This document shows positions 48,249-59,560 of a stretch of DNA of 64,000 nt, piece after piece. Position 1 is the stretch's first letter. Each line of letters begins with the position of its first letter. The position numbers were made by a program, and so were the translations under genes. The notes under the pieces are model-generated. The model was not told where the DNA came from. It searched no databases and worked only from the letters and a program-made list of their open reading frames with translations. The stretch is from Symbiodinium microadriaticum (taxonomy: Eukaryota; Sar; Dinophyceae; Suessiales; Symbiodiniaceae), in NCBI GenBank assembly GCA_001939145.1, contig LSRX01000484.1, positions 103,670 to 167,669 of the forward strand, read 5' to 3'.

Positions 48249-51200
48249 GATCCACATTCAGAAGGCGAGCCTGAAGCCGGAGGCTTTTGCGCAGCTGCAT
48301 TTGCCGGTGACCGTTACCGGCGGCCTCATTGAGGATTCTCGACACCCTGAACCCGAGAACCTATACGAGGGCTTGAGGTTTTTGTATTTTGTGAGTTTTT
48401 GGGTTTATCAGGACTTGAGGTTTTTGTATTTTTTGAGTTTGGGCTTATTGGGGCTTGAAGTGATTGTATGTCTTGAGTTTTGGTTATCTAGGGCTCTACC
48501 GGGGGGGGGGAGTGCACTACACAGCTGTGCGGGCAGATTCATTGAGTTTGGCGCTACGGCAGCTGGCCTCCTGAACAACTGAAACGAGTCGGGGTGAGTC
48601 CTGGCCTGGCCCATCTTTAGCGCCCCATTCGCCGGACCTTTGAAATGGTCCTGCGAGAGAGGGAGAGAGAGAGAGAGAGAGGGAGAGAGGGAGAGAGGGA
48701 GAGAGAGAAGGCGTAAACAGAAGAGTGTTTTTTGTGCTTTTCCACAAAAGACCCCAAGCTAATACTTTCTGGTGGTGTAGTGAGAGGGCTTGGGATACAG
48801 CAGCTAGTAGTATGGCTTCAGCCGTTCACGGGAGGCCGCAGAGAGCCTGTCCAGTCAGTGATGTCGGTCATGTTGGATCCGTGCTGCCGCTGGATCTGGT
48901 GATTCATAGCTTCGGGCATGTCCCCAGAGTGGCAACACGATTCGTCACCTACTGTCTACCATGAGCTTGCCTAAACCCTCAACGACTGTAAGCTCGGCCT
49001 AGACCAGGACCTCTTCATCGACTTCTTCAGTTCCGACACGACGAAGGCCCTCGCAGCCGAAAAGCCCACAATCCGCCCCCAAACTCACCCAACCTCCGAA
49101 TGTTGGGGCAGGGTAGTGGTGAGTAGACAGCGGCCGTGACACTGTTAATGCTATCATTATGTGCTGCTATGGCCATGGTCTGGGCCGGTTCTGCATGTGA
49201 GCGGGTGTTTAAATTGGCACCTCGTCCCAGTCTTGCATGAGTGACGTGCTCTTTGGGGCACCTCAAACAGGGACCCTGATCAAGAGAACCCGCTGGCTAT
49301 GTCTGGGTTGTGGGATTTTGTCACTAATTAGGACATGCCGTGGTCGAGGTTCGATGTGATGATGCCTCCCGAAGCCCCCAGCAGACCCTCGAACTCTGCA
49401 TGACACCGGTGCCGAAACAAATCCAAGGTCCTCCGCGCGGCTAGAGTTTGTGTGATTCTTTATGCTCCAACATGCCCCTCTGCTTTGCCAGCGTTGAGCC
49501 CGATCAAAAGACCCGAAAGCCCCCCCAAAACAAAAAACACCTGTGAGCACCTCAATGTTTCCCAGGACCTTGGCCGGCCTCTGACCTTCGCCCCCCGAGT
49601 CCGGGGTCGTACGAAGATCCGGATCAAGAACATGCTCCTGCCCCCCGGCCGGCCGATGGAGCATTTGTTGGTGGGCAGTGGATGGAAGCCTCCGTCTAGG
49701 CAATGAGTACTGCAATGAGGCTTCCCCATTTGAGATGTGATCCATGATAACATACACCAAAGCCTATTCCAATTGTGAAGGCCCCCAAACTAAGAAACCC
49801 AAAACCCCCGATGGAGGCCCTTAACCTGAATTTGGAGGCGCATGATCAGTCTTCAACGGCCTCCAAGTCGAGAGCCCTAAAATAGAGACCCAAAAAGAAC
49901 CCCCAAAAGGGAGCCCTTATTACAAGGACTTCCTAGTTTCCTAAACCGTAAACCCTAAGCCCTAAACCATGAACCCTGAACCCTCAACCCTACACCCCAA
50001 AACCTCAACCCCTAAACCCTGAACCCTAAACCCAAAAAGCCCTAAACCTTAAATCCTACATACACCCCAAACCCTTTAAGCCCTGAACCCCAAGGCGCCC
50101 TTGGCTCTCTGCCCTCCTTCTGAGGCTCTTCGGACCCGGCCCTGGCCTCGCGGAGGCGGGCGAAGGGGAGCCGGGCAGCTACTGGCAGCGGCTCGGACTT
50201 CTTTTTTGGGGGTTTGAGGGTTTAGGTTTTATAGGTTTTAGAGGGTTTAGAGGGTTTTGAGGGCGCAGAGGGTTTATAGGGTTTTTTGGGTTTATAGGGT
50301 TTAGGGTTTAGAGGGGCGAAGAGCGGAGAGGGAAAAGGGGAGGTTCGGGGTCTTGGGGTGGAGAGAGACAGGGGGAGGGGGGAGAGAGTCTGAGAGAGAG
50401 AGAGAGAGATTTCTTCTAGAAGAAGAGGGAGAAAGGAAAGACTGAGCGGGAAGGAGGGACAACGGACGGAGGAGGGAGGGAGGTGTAATCAGGGCATACA
50501 GAAGTAGAAAGTGATGTGTTGGGCTTCAGGTTTTTTGGGCAAGTTGTTGGAGCTTCGACATCTAAGTCAGCCCAGGTATGACAGCGTGCGGGCAGCGAAG
50601 ATGCTTGGGCAGTGTTGATAGAACTTGTCTGTGTCGGGTGTTAGGCACTTTCGGCCTGTTGGCGGCGCCCTGCACACAAGGACCCATGATGCTAACCTGA
50701 ACCCTTGCGCGCAGACCTAGACTCTACCTAGACTCCAAAATGTACGTACTGTATCTCTTATCCCCACAAGTGAAACCAGTTCTGCCCATTCAACCTTCGC
50801 GCCTTTTTTCGGCGCCATGAGGCTCTTTCTGAGCAGTCGTTACGTGTGCTGGCATGAACCAAGATCCATTGCTTGGCAAACGAGCTCCTTCTGAACCGCG
50901 GACCAACCCCTGACCCCCGTGACGAGCCGGGTAATCCGGGGGACGCGGGGTGATCCCTTTAAGGAGCCGGGTGATCGACCTCATCTGCCAGCGGCTCACC
51001 GTTCCCTTCCCCACGGCGGCAGACCCAGCGGTGGTCTCGGCCGACTCCTTGGGCTCGAGGTGGGGGTGCCCAGAAACACCAAAAGGGTTGAGGGTTTTAG
51101 GGTTTAGGGTTTTAGGGTTTAGGGCTCTAGGGTTTTAGGCTTTAGGGTTTAGGGTTCTAGGGGTCTTGTTGGTGGTTCGGATGTCATTCTGGATCTCATT

Positions 51201-54200
51201 GTCCGGTTTACAGGTTTTTGAACTGAGCTTCTGGGTGGCAGACGCCGTGCGTCCAACTGCAAAAGGAAGAGCACTACTGTAGCTTTTCAAAACCTCGCTT
51301 GATGCAGAGGCCTATATAGGCCCAGCCTTTGGGTGTGTGCATGTGTTCTGGAACGGATCTGTTTCTGGGCATATGACATGGCCAAACCTGAGCATTGCAC
51401 TAAGATAAGAAGACCAGGTCTCCAGGAGGGATCTGACTGTGGAACAGCCCGAAGGGTTTTAGATGTTTGTATTGATTCGGGGTTCGGGATCTAGGAACCG
51501 AGTCGAAGTCGGGGTTTAGGGCTTCGGAAGCTGACCTTGCCGAATCTCCCCCTCATTCTGTGGATTCAAAGGCAGACCTCGAAGCTAAATATGGAGTTAA
51601 AGGACTATGACTAGGATTAGAACCAGCCAGCTGAAACAAAGGGATGCATAATGGGCATCGGCATAATGCTAGTGTCAGCAACGGAGCGGCGCCAAGAGCG
51701 TCATCGGTTCCTGCAGCCTTACTCCCGGTAGAGACTCAAAAAGCCCACTGAAGAGGCCCCGAAGCGCAGCCACTGCAACCCGAACCGTCGAGAGTATTTG
51801 GCGGAGCTTTGGACTTGCCAGGCCGCGGAAGACTTTCCGACAGATGGGCCAGAACCTCATCAAAGGCTCGCAAGGGGGCAAACTTAACATGGACAGGACA
51901 TGCAGGCATCGAGTGTCAGCTCGATGGATGCGACCCAGGCATTTTTGCTAGAATGGTCTCAGGCCGACCGAATCCCAGCACTGTTTAATATGTTGTTCTG
52001 TTCGGTTCTGTTCTCTTCGTGGTTGCTTCGCGGTATCATTAACTCCCCAGAGCAAGCCGTAGCCTGGGCCCCAGAATCCCTTCAGCTGCAGAATGTTTGA
52101 TGTGAATGCTTGCTCTGAGTTGCTCTTGGGAGCTCTGGGGGGCTCTGGAGGCTCTGGGGGCCTTTGGGGGGCTTTGTGGGGGGCTGTGGAGGGCTCTGGG
52201 GGGCTGTGGGGGGTTCTGGGCCCCTTCAGGGTCGAAGCCTGTTGCTCTTGAAGCCTGGGCCCCTTTCAGGGGTCAGAATCCCTTCAGCTGCAGAATGTTT
52301 GATGTGAATGCTTGCTCTGGGTTGCTCTGCGCGGCTTGGGGAGCTCTGGTGGGTACGCCCTAAACGGCCCTAAACCGTGAGCGCCGAAACCGTAGACCTG
52401 TGCCCAAACCCTCGAGCTGGAAATCCCTGAAAGCTCCGAAAAAGAGAAGGCCTGGACCCCTGGACCTCGAGAGGTCCCTCAACAGCCCTAAATACAACCG
52501 ATCTGCATCAGATCCCACAAAAAAAGGTAAAAGACCCGCTAGACCCTGGAGCCGTGGATCCCGATCACGTCACTTTAGATCGCCCAGAACAGCCCCAAAA
52601 GCCTAAACCCTAAAGCTGGGGAGGTGCTCGTTACAAAGTCGGCACGGCTGTGGCGCAGGGGTTCCGTCGGCTGCGGATGGCGCTGCAAGACAGCTCTGTA
52701 CGCCACGTGGACGCCTGGCTCCTAGGGCCCCCTGGGGAAGCCGGGCTCGGGGGCTTTTAGGACTGGGGTTCAGGGTTTTAGGGTGTAGGGCCTGCGGAAG
52801 CGCCTACACGTTGTGTTTGGGGAAGTGCAGGTTTAGGGTTTTCTGTCGGGTGTGGCGGGGTCTTAGCATAGAGACGTTGGGAGCATGTTGCAGAGCCGGA
52901 AAGGCGCTAGGTAGGGTCTTAGCACGCAAGCCCCAAAAAAAGGACGCCAGCCAGAGCCCAGGACATGAATGTGCACAATGTCATGGTGCAGTTCGAAGAT
53001 CATGAGGGCCTGCTTGGCCACGGCTGCCTGACCCTCGGATTCAAGGCAAGGCCTGTACTTTCGCACTAAACCTTCGGCCTGGAACCCCCGACTTCTCAGA
53101 GTGTAGAAAAGGCTCAGGCTAAAGGAGTATAGAGGGCTGCAGCCTTAGCCGCGAGGGGTTTGGATCTGTGCTTTGGGGCTAGGGTGTGAGGAGGATGTGA
53201 GAACGGCTAGTCAAGTCATCTTCAACGGTCTTGCGAATGCCACAGGTGGATTGCGTGAAGCTGCATCGGCACCAGGGTCGCCACTTCAGCGCGCAGATGA
53301 CTCGCTGGTCGGTCTACGCCGAGCCCTACGCAGCCGCGGATGCGAACCCTGGCTGTCTTGCTTACTCCGAGTTCCGCAATTTCGGTTTCTATACGGAGCT
53401 GGGGAGACAACAGAGGGTTCTTAAATCGTAGGAACTTTCTGACACTCGCTTGCATGATTTGCCTCAGGATCATGGCGGGAGGCAAGTTCAGGAGTTGAAT
53501 ATGTTGCCAAAAGAGTGCTACTGACATTGCTCAGCCCCGAACCCTAAACCCCTTAATTAACAATTCAATCACACGCGTCGCTTGCATTTCCTTCGATGTT
53601 CCGACTGCAACCTCGAAGAGTCCGAGTTGTGAGAGCATCATCAAAAAAAACTTCTCACCCCAGTCACCAAGGGCTTAGGGTTCAGGAGACCCTAAACCCT
53701 AAACCCTAAACCGACGAAGTGGGCGCCCTAGTCCGGACCGAGGAGCAGGCGATCCTCCATGTCTGGATGGAAGCCCAACCGGACTCTCGGGGTTCTTGAT
53801 CAGTAGAGTCCTTCTCTTTGGCGTTAATAGGGATATTTGGTGAAGAAAGCTGAAGGAATTTTTACTGTTTTTTTTTGCTGTGGCAGATTATGCTGACTTG
53901 CGATCGTCAACAAGAGCCCAAGGACTGTGAAGAAGATGGTCCGGTTGACCTGCGCCGAGCGGTTTCGCTCCTGGGCCTTTGCGAAGATGGAGGAAGCCGG
54001 GGTATTTCGCTCCGGGTTTTGAGGGGCTTAGGTAGGTCCAGGGTTAAGGGCTGGGGCACGTTCCAAGACAGCTGCATCAGGGGTTCAGTAGTTTGTTAGC
54101 GCTCTAGGGTTGGGGCTGTGACGTGTAATCAAGCTGTGATGGGCTCGCAGATCATCCTGTCTGAAGGCTCGCAAACCCTCAGCTAGCCCCATGGACATTG

Positions 54201-57200
54201 AATGCAGATGCAACGCCGTTGGAACGAACCGAGCTGCCTCGCCCGGTGTACCAACGTGCGAGCGCTGATGCAAAGTGACTTTTTTACGCTTGATGCCTCC
54301 CGGAGCAGCCGAAAAACCCCGAAGCTTGTACCGGCGATCGGAGGACGATCATCCACCGGATCCGCTTGCACTGATGAAGCGCATTGAGCGCTTCCCCGAG
54401 AGGCACAACATCCTCACGGTCCTTCGCAGCAAAAGCATGCAAATCATGACGAAGGGGGAATTTAAGCAACTTCACAAGATGTACCATACCTCACAAACCC
54501 CAAAAGACCTGTGCAACCATAGGCGCTGCACGCAACCTTGCCATGCGTAATTATAACTCTTCTAGAAGCACTTGTCGTGATCTTGTTGTGCCCAATATAG
54601 CCGCTATATAGAGGCCCTTTACAAAATCCCTAAATTATTGTGCATAAGAGCTTTTATAACCCTTCGAGCAACTCTTAAAAGAAGCCCTTCCTTGATCTGA
54701 GGTGCAGCAGGTGGTGGTGCGTGGAAGCCCAGCAGAAACCCACCAAGCAGAGGTGTCTCGGGTTTGTCACAGTATTGTATGATACATCATATTATAAATT
54801 ATATATTGTAATTGTATTATATGATATGATATTATATTATATATTTAGGCAAACGGGCTCCTAAGGCCTCAGGTGTTTAACTTTCCAGATCGAAAGCCAG
54901 TGGAGCTTTGTTCAGGGCTCGAGCTTGTTTTAGGCAGGGTGTGGGTTTGTGCAGGAGTCTGATTCAGAAGCCCTGAACACCTGCAAGCCGTAAGCCCCAA
55001 CCCTACCACGACCTCCCTGAGCCCCTATGCATACCCAAAAGCCCCAAAGCCCTAAGTTTGACCTCACCGTACGAAGGGCTACCTAGTTCTTCTACTCCCG
55101 AGGGGCTTAACATAATTTATTATTCGTAGAATAACTGCTCGTCACAGACTTCTGTGCGCAAAGCCACGAAACCCTATTCAAACTATAAGGCCCCCTCATA
55201 TCATCTCGTGAACCCTGAAGCCCAAACACCGGTCGGTGACTGAGTATCCTGGCTTCGTACAGTCTCTGTTCTCTGTATTCCCAAAGACAACCTCGCTTGT
55301 GGGCATTGATCCTTAGCCATGCGAGAGGGAAAAAAACACCGGCAAACTGGTGCTAAACAACACGCCCTAATCTCCGAAACACCCCTCGGTAAAACAAGCA
55401 CTGCGAACATCTCCTGGCTGGGGGACCTCAAGCCCAAAACCCCCAAACAAAAATTGGACAAACAAAAATTGGAAACCCGAAGCTGAAACCCTCTCTGCAG
55501 AGCCCTTACAGCAGGAGCCCATCAAGAAGCCCTCCACTGAGAGCCGACTCCTGGCACCCCTCCGGGCCGTCTTGCGCAAGGAAGTGTAATCGGCACAGGG
55601 CTTTGGCGCTGAGGGCTTTCGGGTTTCCGAGTGTGTTTTGGGTTTCGGGGTTTAGTAAACTTGAAACCCAAACTCCTTATAAGCCGTTATTGACCCTGTA
55701 CACTGAAGCCCCGAAGTAAGCCATAGATGCCATGGGAATAGACGCCTACAACCGACACTGAGTAGAGCCTAAAGTGCGCAGCGTTAGTAGAGCGCTGAAG
55801 GCCTACACCCTAAATAAACGCTCAACGCCATGCCTGCTTTGCGAGTGTGTGCGTCCAAATAAGCGCCGCAACCTCAGCCCGCAAACCGCTAACTCCCTGC
55901 TTTCGGAATGATTACCAGTACCCGCCCTTCTGGCCCCCCTTATACATGGAGTAGAATCTGATATGCCCCTTAATCTTTGTTCTAAGTCCTTTAGGGTTTT
56001 ATTGGCTCTTTCACCCCTAGAAGACCCTCACAAAACTCGATTAGAAGCCCTTTAAAACTCTTTGCAGAAAAACTTACAGCCCCTCATGAAAAACCTTTGT
56101 CAACAATCTTTCAATTCAAGCCCCCGAAAAACACCCTCCAAAACCCCATCCTAGCAGGACGATCCTTCGGCGTCGGCCTCCCGAGCGGTGGACATCGAGA
56201 GCCAACTCTTCGGCTCGGATTCCTCGCAGGTGGATGCCTGGGAGCCACTTGGACAGCCGGAGGGTGCTGGGTTCCTTTCATTTTAAGGCTTCCTTTTAGG
56301 ATTCTCTAAGGGGTCAAGGTTTAGGGTTCAGGATCTGGGGTTGAGGTGTGGGGTTTATGGTTCAGGAGTTCATCATGGTGCATACCAACTTTAAGCTCCG
56401 AACCGTGGCTGCTTAGAGTCCACGTCTGGCAGTGCCATGAGGGCATTGCTTAGCGATTGCGCAGCTCCGTTGTTGGTTCCTGCGTGTCGGCCTCCGTCAA
56501 GATGATTTGGGGTCGAGCTTGATTGAGCCCAGTGAAGAGTACAAGGGGTTTAGGTTTCCATTAATTATCGACGGTTGGCGTGGGAAGGGGCAGTGGGTTG
56601 GCTTCACGTACTTGTAGAGAGAGGGAGAGAGGCTGGCAGGTTCCCGGGATGTTCGTGATGGCAGAAGTGAACACGTGTGGGGAGTGGCAGCACTGAGAAT
56701 ATGTAGCAATAAGAGCATGTGGCACCACTCGCAATGCCGAAGGCAACTTGTTCCTATTGCTTGCTGTTTGCCATGAAGACAGCAACAACAACTGCTGCAG
56801 CTGCTGCTGCTACTACCACCACTACTACTGCTGCTACTGCTGCTGCTACTACTACTACTACTACTACTTCTTCTTCTAGCTACTACTAGTACTAGTACTA
56901 GAAGGCTTACCGGAGCTGTGGGAGTGTAAGCCTCAGGTGGACGATTAAAGTGCGGCCCATGCGTGTCATTGTCGACGACATGCAGTTTCGCTGCCTCAGG
57001 CCGGGAATCACATGACATACTGCCTTAGATTGTGGTGATGGTGGTGATGGCCTCGGCTAGGACTCTGCGTTTATTTGGTGCTCCTGCCGTAGGTGGGTGT
57101 GGTGTCTTTCTAGGCCTTTGTTTTGCAGGGCTAGAAGGCTCCATTGCGAGAGATGGTTCAGGCGAGTCTCGAACCCTGGGGCCCTAGGGTAGAGCAGTCG

Positions 57201-57455
57201 GAAGGCAGGAGAGACACTGGGACCCCCCTGCATCCGAAACCCGCCCATCGTCAACATCCTTCTCCACTCCCCCTTTCGACACCCCGATACCCTCATCGGC
57301 CCTAGGCCGAAAACCTTGCAGCGCCTCCAGGTATGTACGCCGCTGCGTCGCCAACTGGTGGGCATGGGATACGGCCTTCCAGTGGTATCCGGACTTGCGG
57401 CCCTGTGACCCAGAGGTGCTCGAAAGTTCATCTGAGGTTTGTTTCCAAAGCCATA

Positions 57456-57496
<41 letters not shown>

Positions 57497-59492
57497 TACA
57501 CATACGTATTCAAAGGTTCGGCCAGGCTGCAGCCTTGGAGCAGCTATGGACCCCTCTGAGACACTTTCCTTCCCCTAAGTCCTGTCAAGTTTCGGATGCC
57601 CTATGCAGGACAGGCCGGAACCCTGGTCTAGCTTCAACCCTCAACCCCAACCCTAAACCCACTTAGGTTTTCCCGAACCCTGAAATCCTAAACGAAGAAC
57701 ACCGGAGAAGGTTCGGCGCGCCTCGCCGGCGGAGAGAAGCGTGGTTGTACGCTTTTGGCGGGGGGGCCCGGCTTAGGGGTGAGGGTTTCTAGCAGGCAGA
57801 GGAGCTGCTGGTCACAAGAGGACGTGAGGGTGATGCCAGCGGCGTCGCAAGGGCTAGGAGGAAGCGTCAGCAACTACGATCGGCTAAACTTCCTGTATCT
57901 TGACGCAACGTTCCTGCGGAACAGAATGCCATGTTATTTTGTTCCAACATAGTGGATCTGACTGTGACGGCATGGCACCACGTGTGATGGGACAGGGAAC
58001 AAGATGGACAAATCGGTGCAACAGAACGTGCTGGCATCGCTGCGTGATCTGATGCTGCAACGGAGGGTACACCAGTAGAATGAGAATGTCAGCTTAACAA
58101 TAGTAAGGAGACTTGAGCCAGCAAGATGTCTCTGAATCTGCAATTGACGGCCCACCTGGGCCTGCTGCGCCCAACAAAAGGTGGGTCTATGCCGCCCATC
58201 GTGCCCTCGTGTCCTTGGGCCGGCGTCCGAACTTCATCTACCTGAACCTGGTGCGTAAGGCCCAATGCGACTTAGGGTCTCAGGGTATGTGCTGCGGGAT
58301 CAGTTTAGAGTAAATTGGGAGGCCGGGAGGAGTTTCAGATTCAGGTCCTATAATAAGCGCGTCCAGACAAAGCCAAAGGAGCCCTGCTCCCGGATCCGGG
58401 CCCTTCGTTGCTAAAGCTCCGGCCCAGAGAAGTTCTGAACCGTCGCGTACACCTTCCAGCCAGTAACGGCAATGTCTGAACGAGGCCAGCTACCGCCACA
58501 AGCACCGCAGCCTCATCACCGAAGTCCTTGAACGGAGCCTCGGTGAAGAGTTCTCTGGAGTCAGCGCTTTAGGTTTTAGATCCTTTAGGGCTTCTGGCTT
58601 GGGTTCAAAACCCTAAGCCCTAAACCCTAAACCCCAAGGTGTCTGGAGACTGTTCGGCACACATCACCCTGCAATGCGGGCTTGTCCTTGCTAAGTGGAG
58701 GGAAAAAACCCCAAGGTTGGGGATGGGGCGGAGATGGGTGCTTGGCTTAGTTCCACCTGCGCGGCCTGCGTTGGCAAGGTCGAGGCCGCTGATCCCCGGT
58801 GCACGCTTGGCGCTGAAGGCCGGCGGCAAGACGTGTTGGTGGGATCTCCACCTTTAGAGTTTAGGGTTTAGGGTTGTTTAGAGTACCCCAACGAACAGTC
58901 ATCAGAATAACCCCTCGAGGTCCTTAAGCATCTTTGCCGGTTTGCGAACTTTAAAACAGCCTCCCATCATGCCATTGCGCCCGGAAACCGAAAAAGACCG
59001 AGACTTCCGGAAGCGCTGATATGAGGCTTCGGCGCACCAGCGGCAGCAGCTGTCAGAGCTGCAGCCACATGCCCGGATAAGGTTGGGGTTCTCGGTGGTT
59101 TAGGGCCTTGGGATTTGGGCTGAAGACGGGCTTCAGGGCTTTTCGGCTGCATGATGTTGCATTTCTTGCCAATTACATGATGATGGTGATGATTACTGCG
59201 GGGGTTGTCAAAGATTGATTGTTTATAACAGCCATGCCCGAATATGAATGTTTTAGGTTTCCTACTCTTGCATGGTATTGTCATTAGCAAAACCAAGGAA
59301 GCCCGTGCCCGGACTGTACATGTAATCAATCAATCAAAGCTCGCTCTCTGTTTCTCTCTTTATCTGTCTGTCTTTCTGTCTGCCTGCGTGTCTGGCTATG
59401 TCTCTCTCTGTCTCCGCTCTGTCTCTGTCTCTGTCGCTCTCTGTCTCTCTTTGTCTCTCCGTGTCTCTGCTCTGTCTCTGTCTCTGGCACTG

Positions 59493-59560
<68 letters not shown>

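Larger units (their letters stand above)
48334..52961. other. Interior of the VPS13-like gene: introns and uncertain exons
   Basis: Exon-like segments occur at about 48990-49056 (LGLDQDLFIDFFSS), 49608-49665 (TKIRIKNMLLPPGRP), 50108-50205 (ending GSYWQRLGL), 50955-51060 (SRVIDLICQRLTVPF) and 52650-52745 (FRRLRMALQDSSVRHVDAWL). Their order is compatible with the chorein region but none is a clear match alone. TTTAGGG clusters lie at 50212-50312 and 51090-51160, and CCCTAAA units at 49930-50095. Confidence 0.3.
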
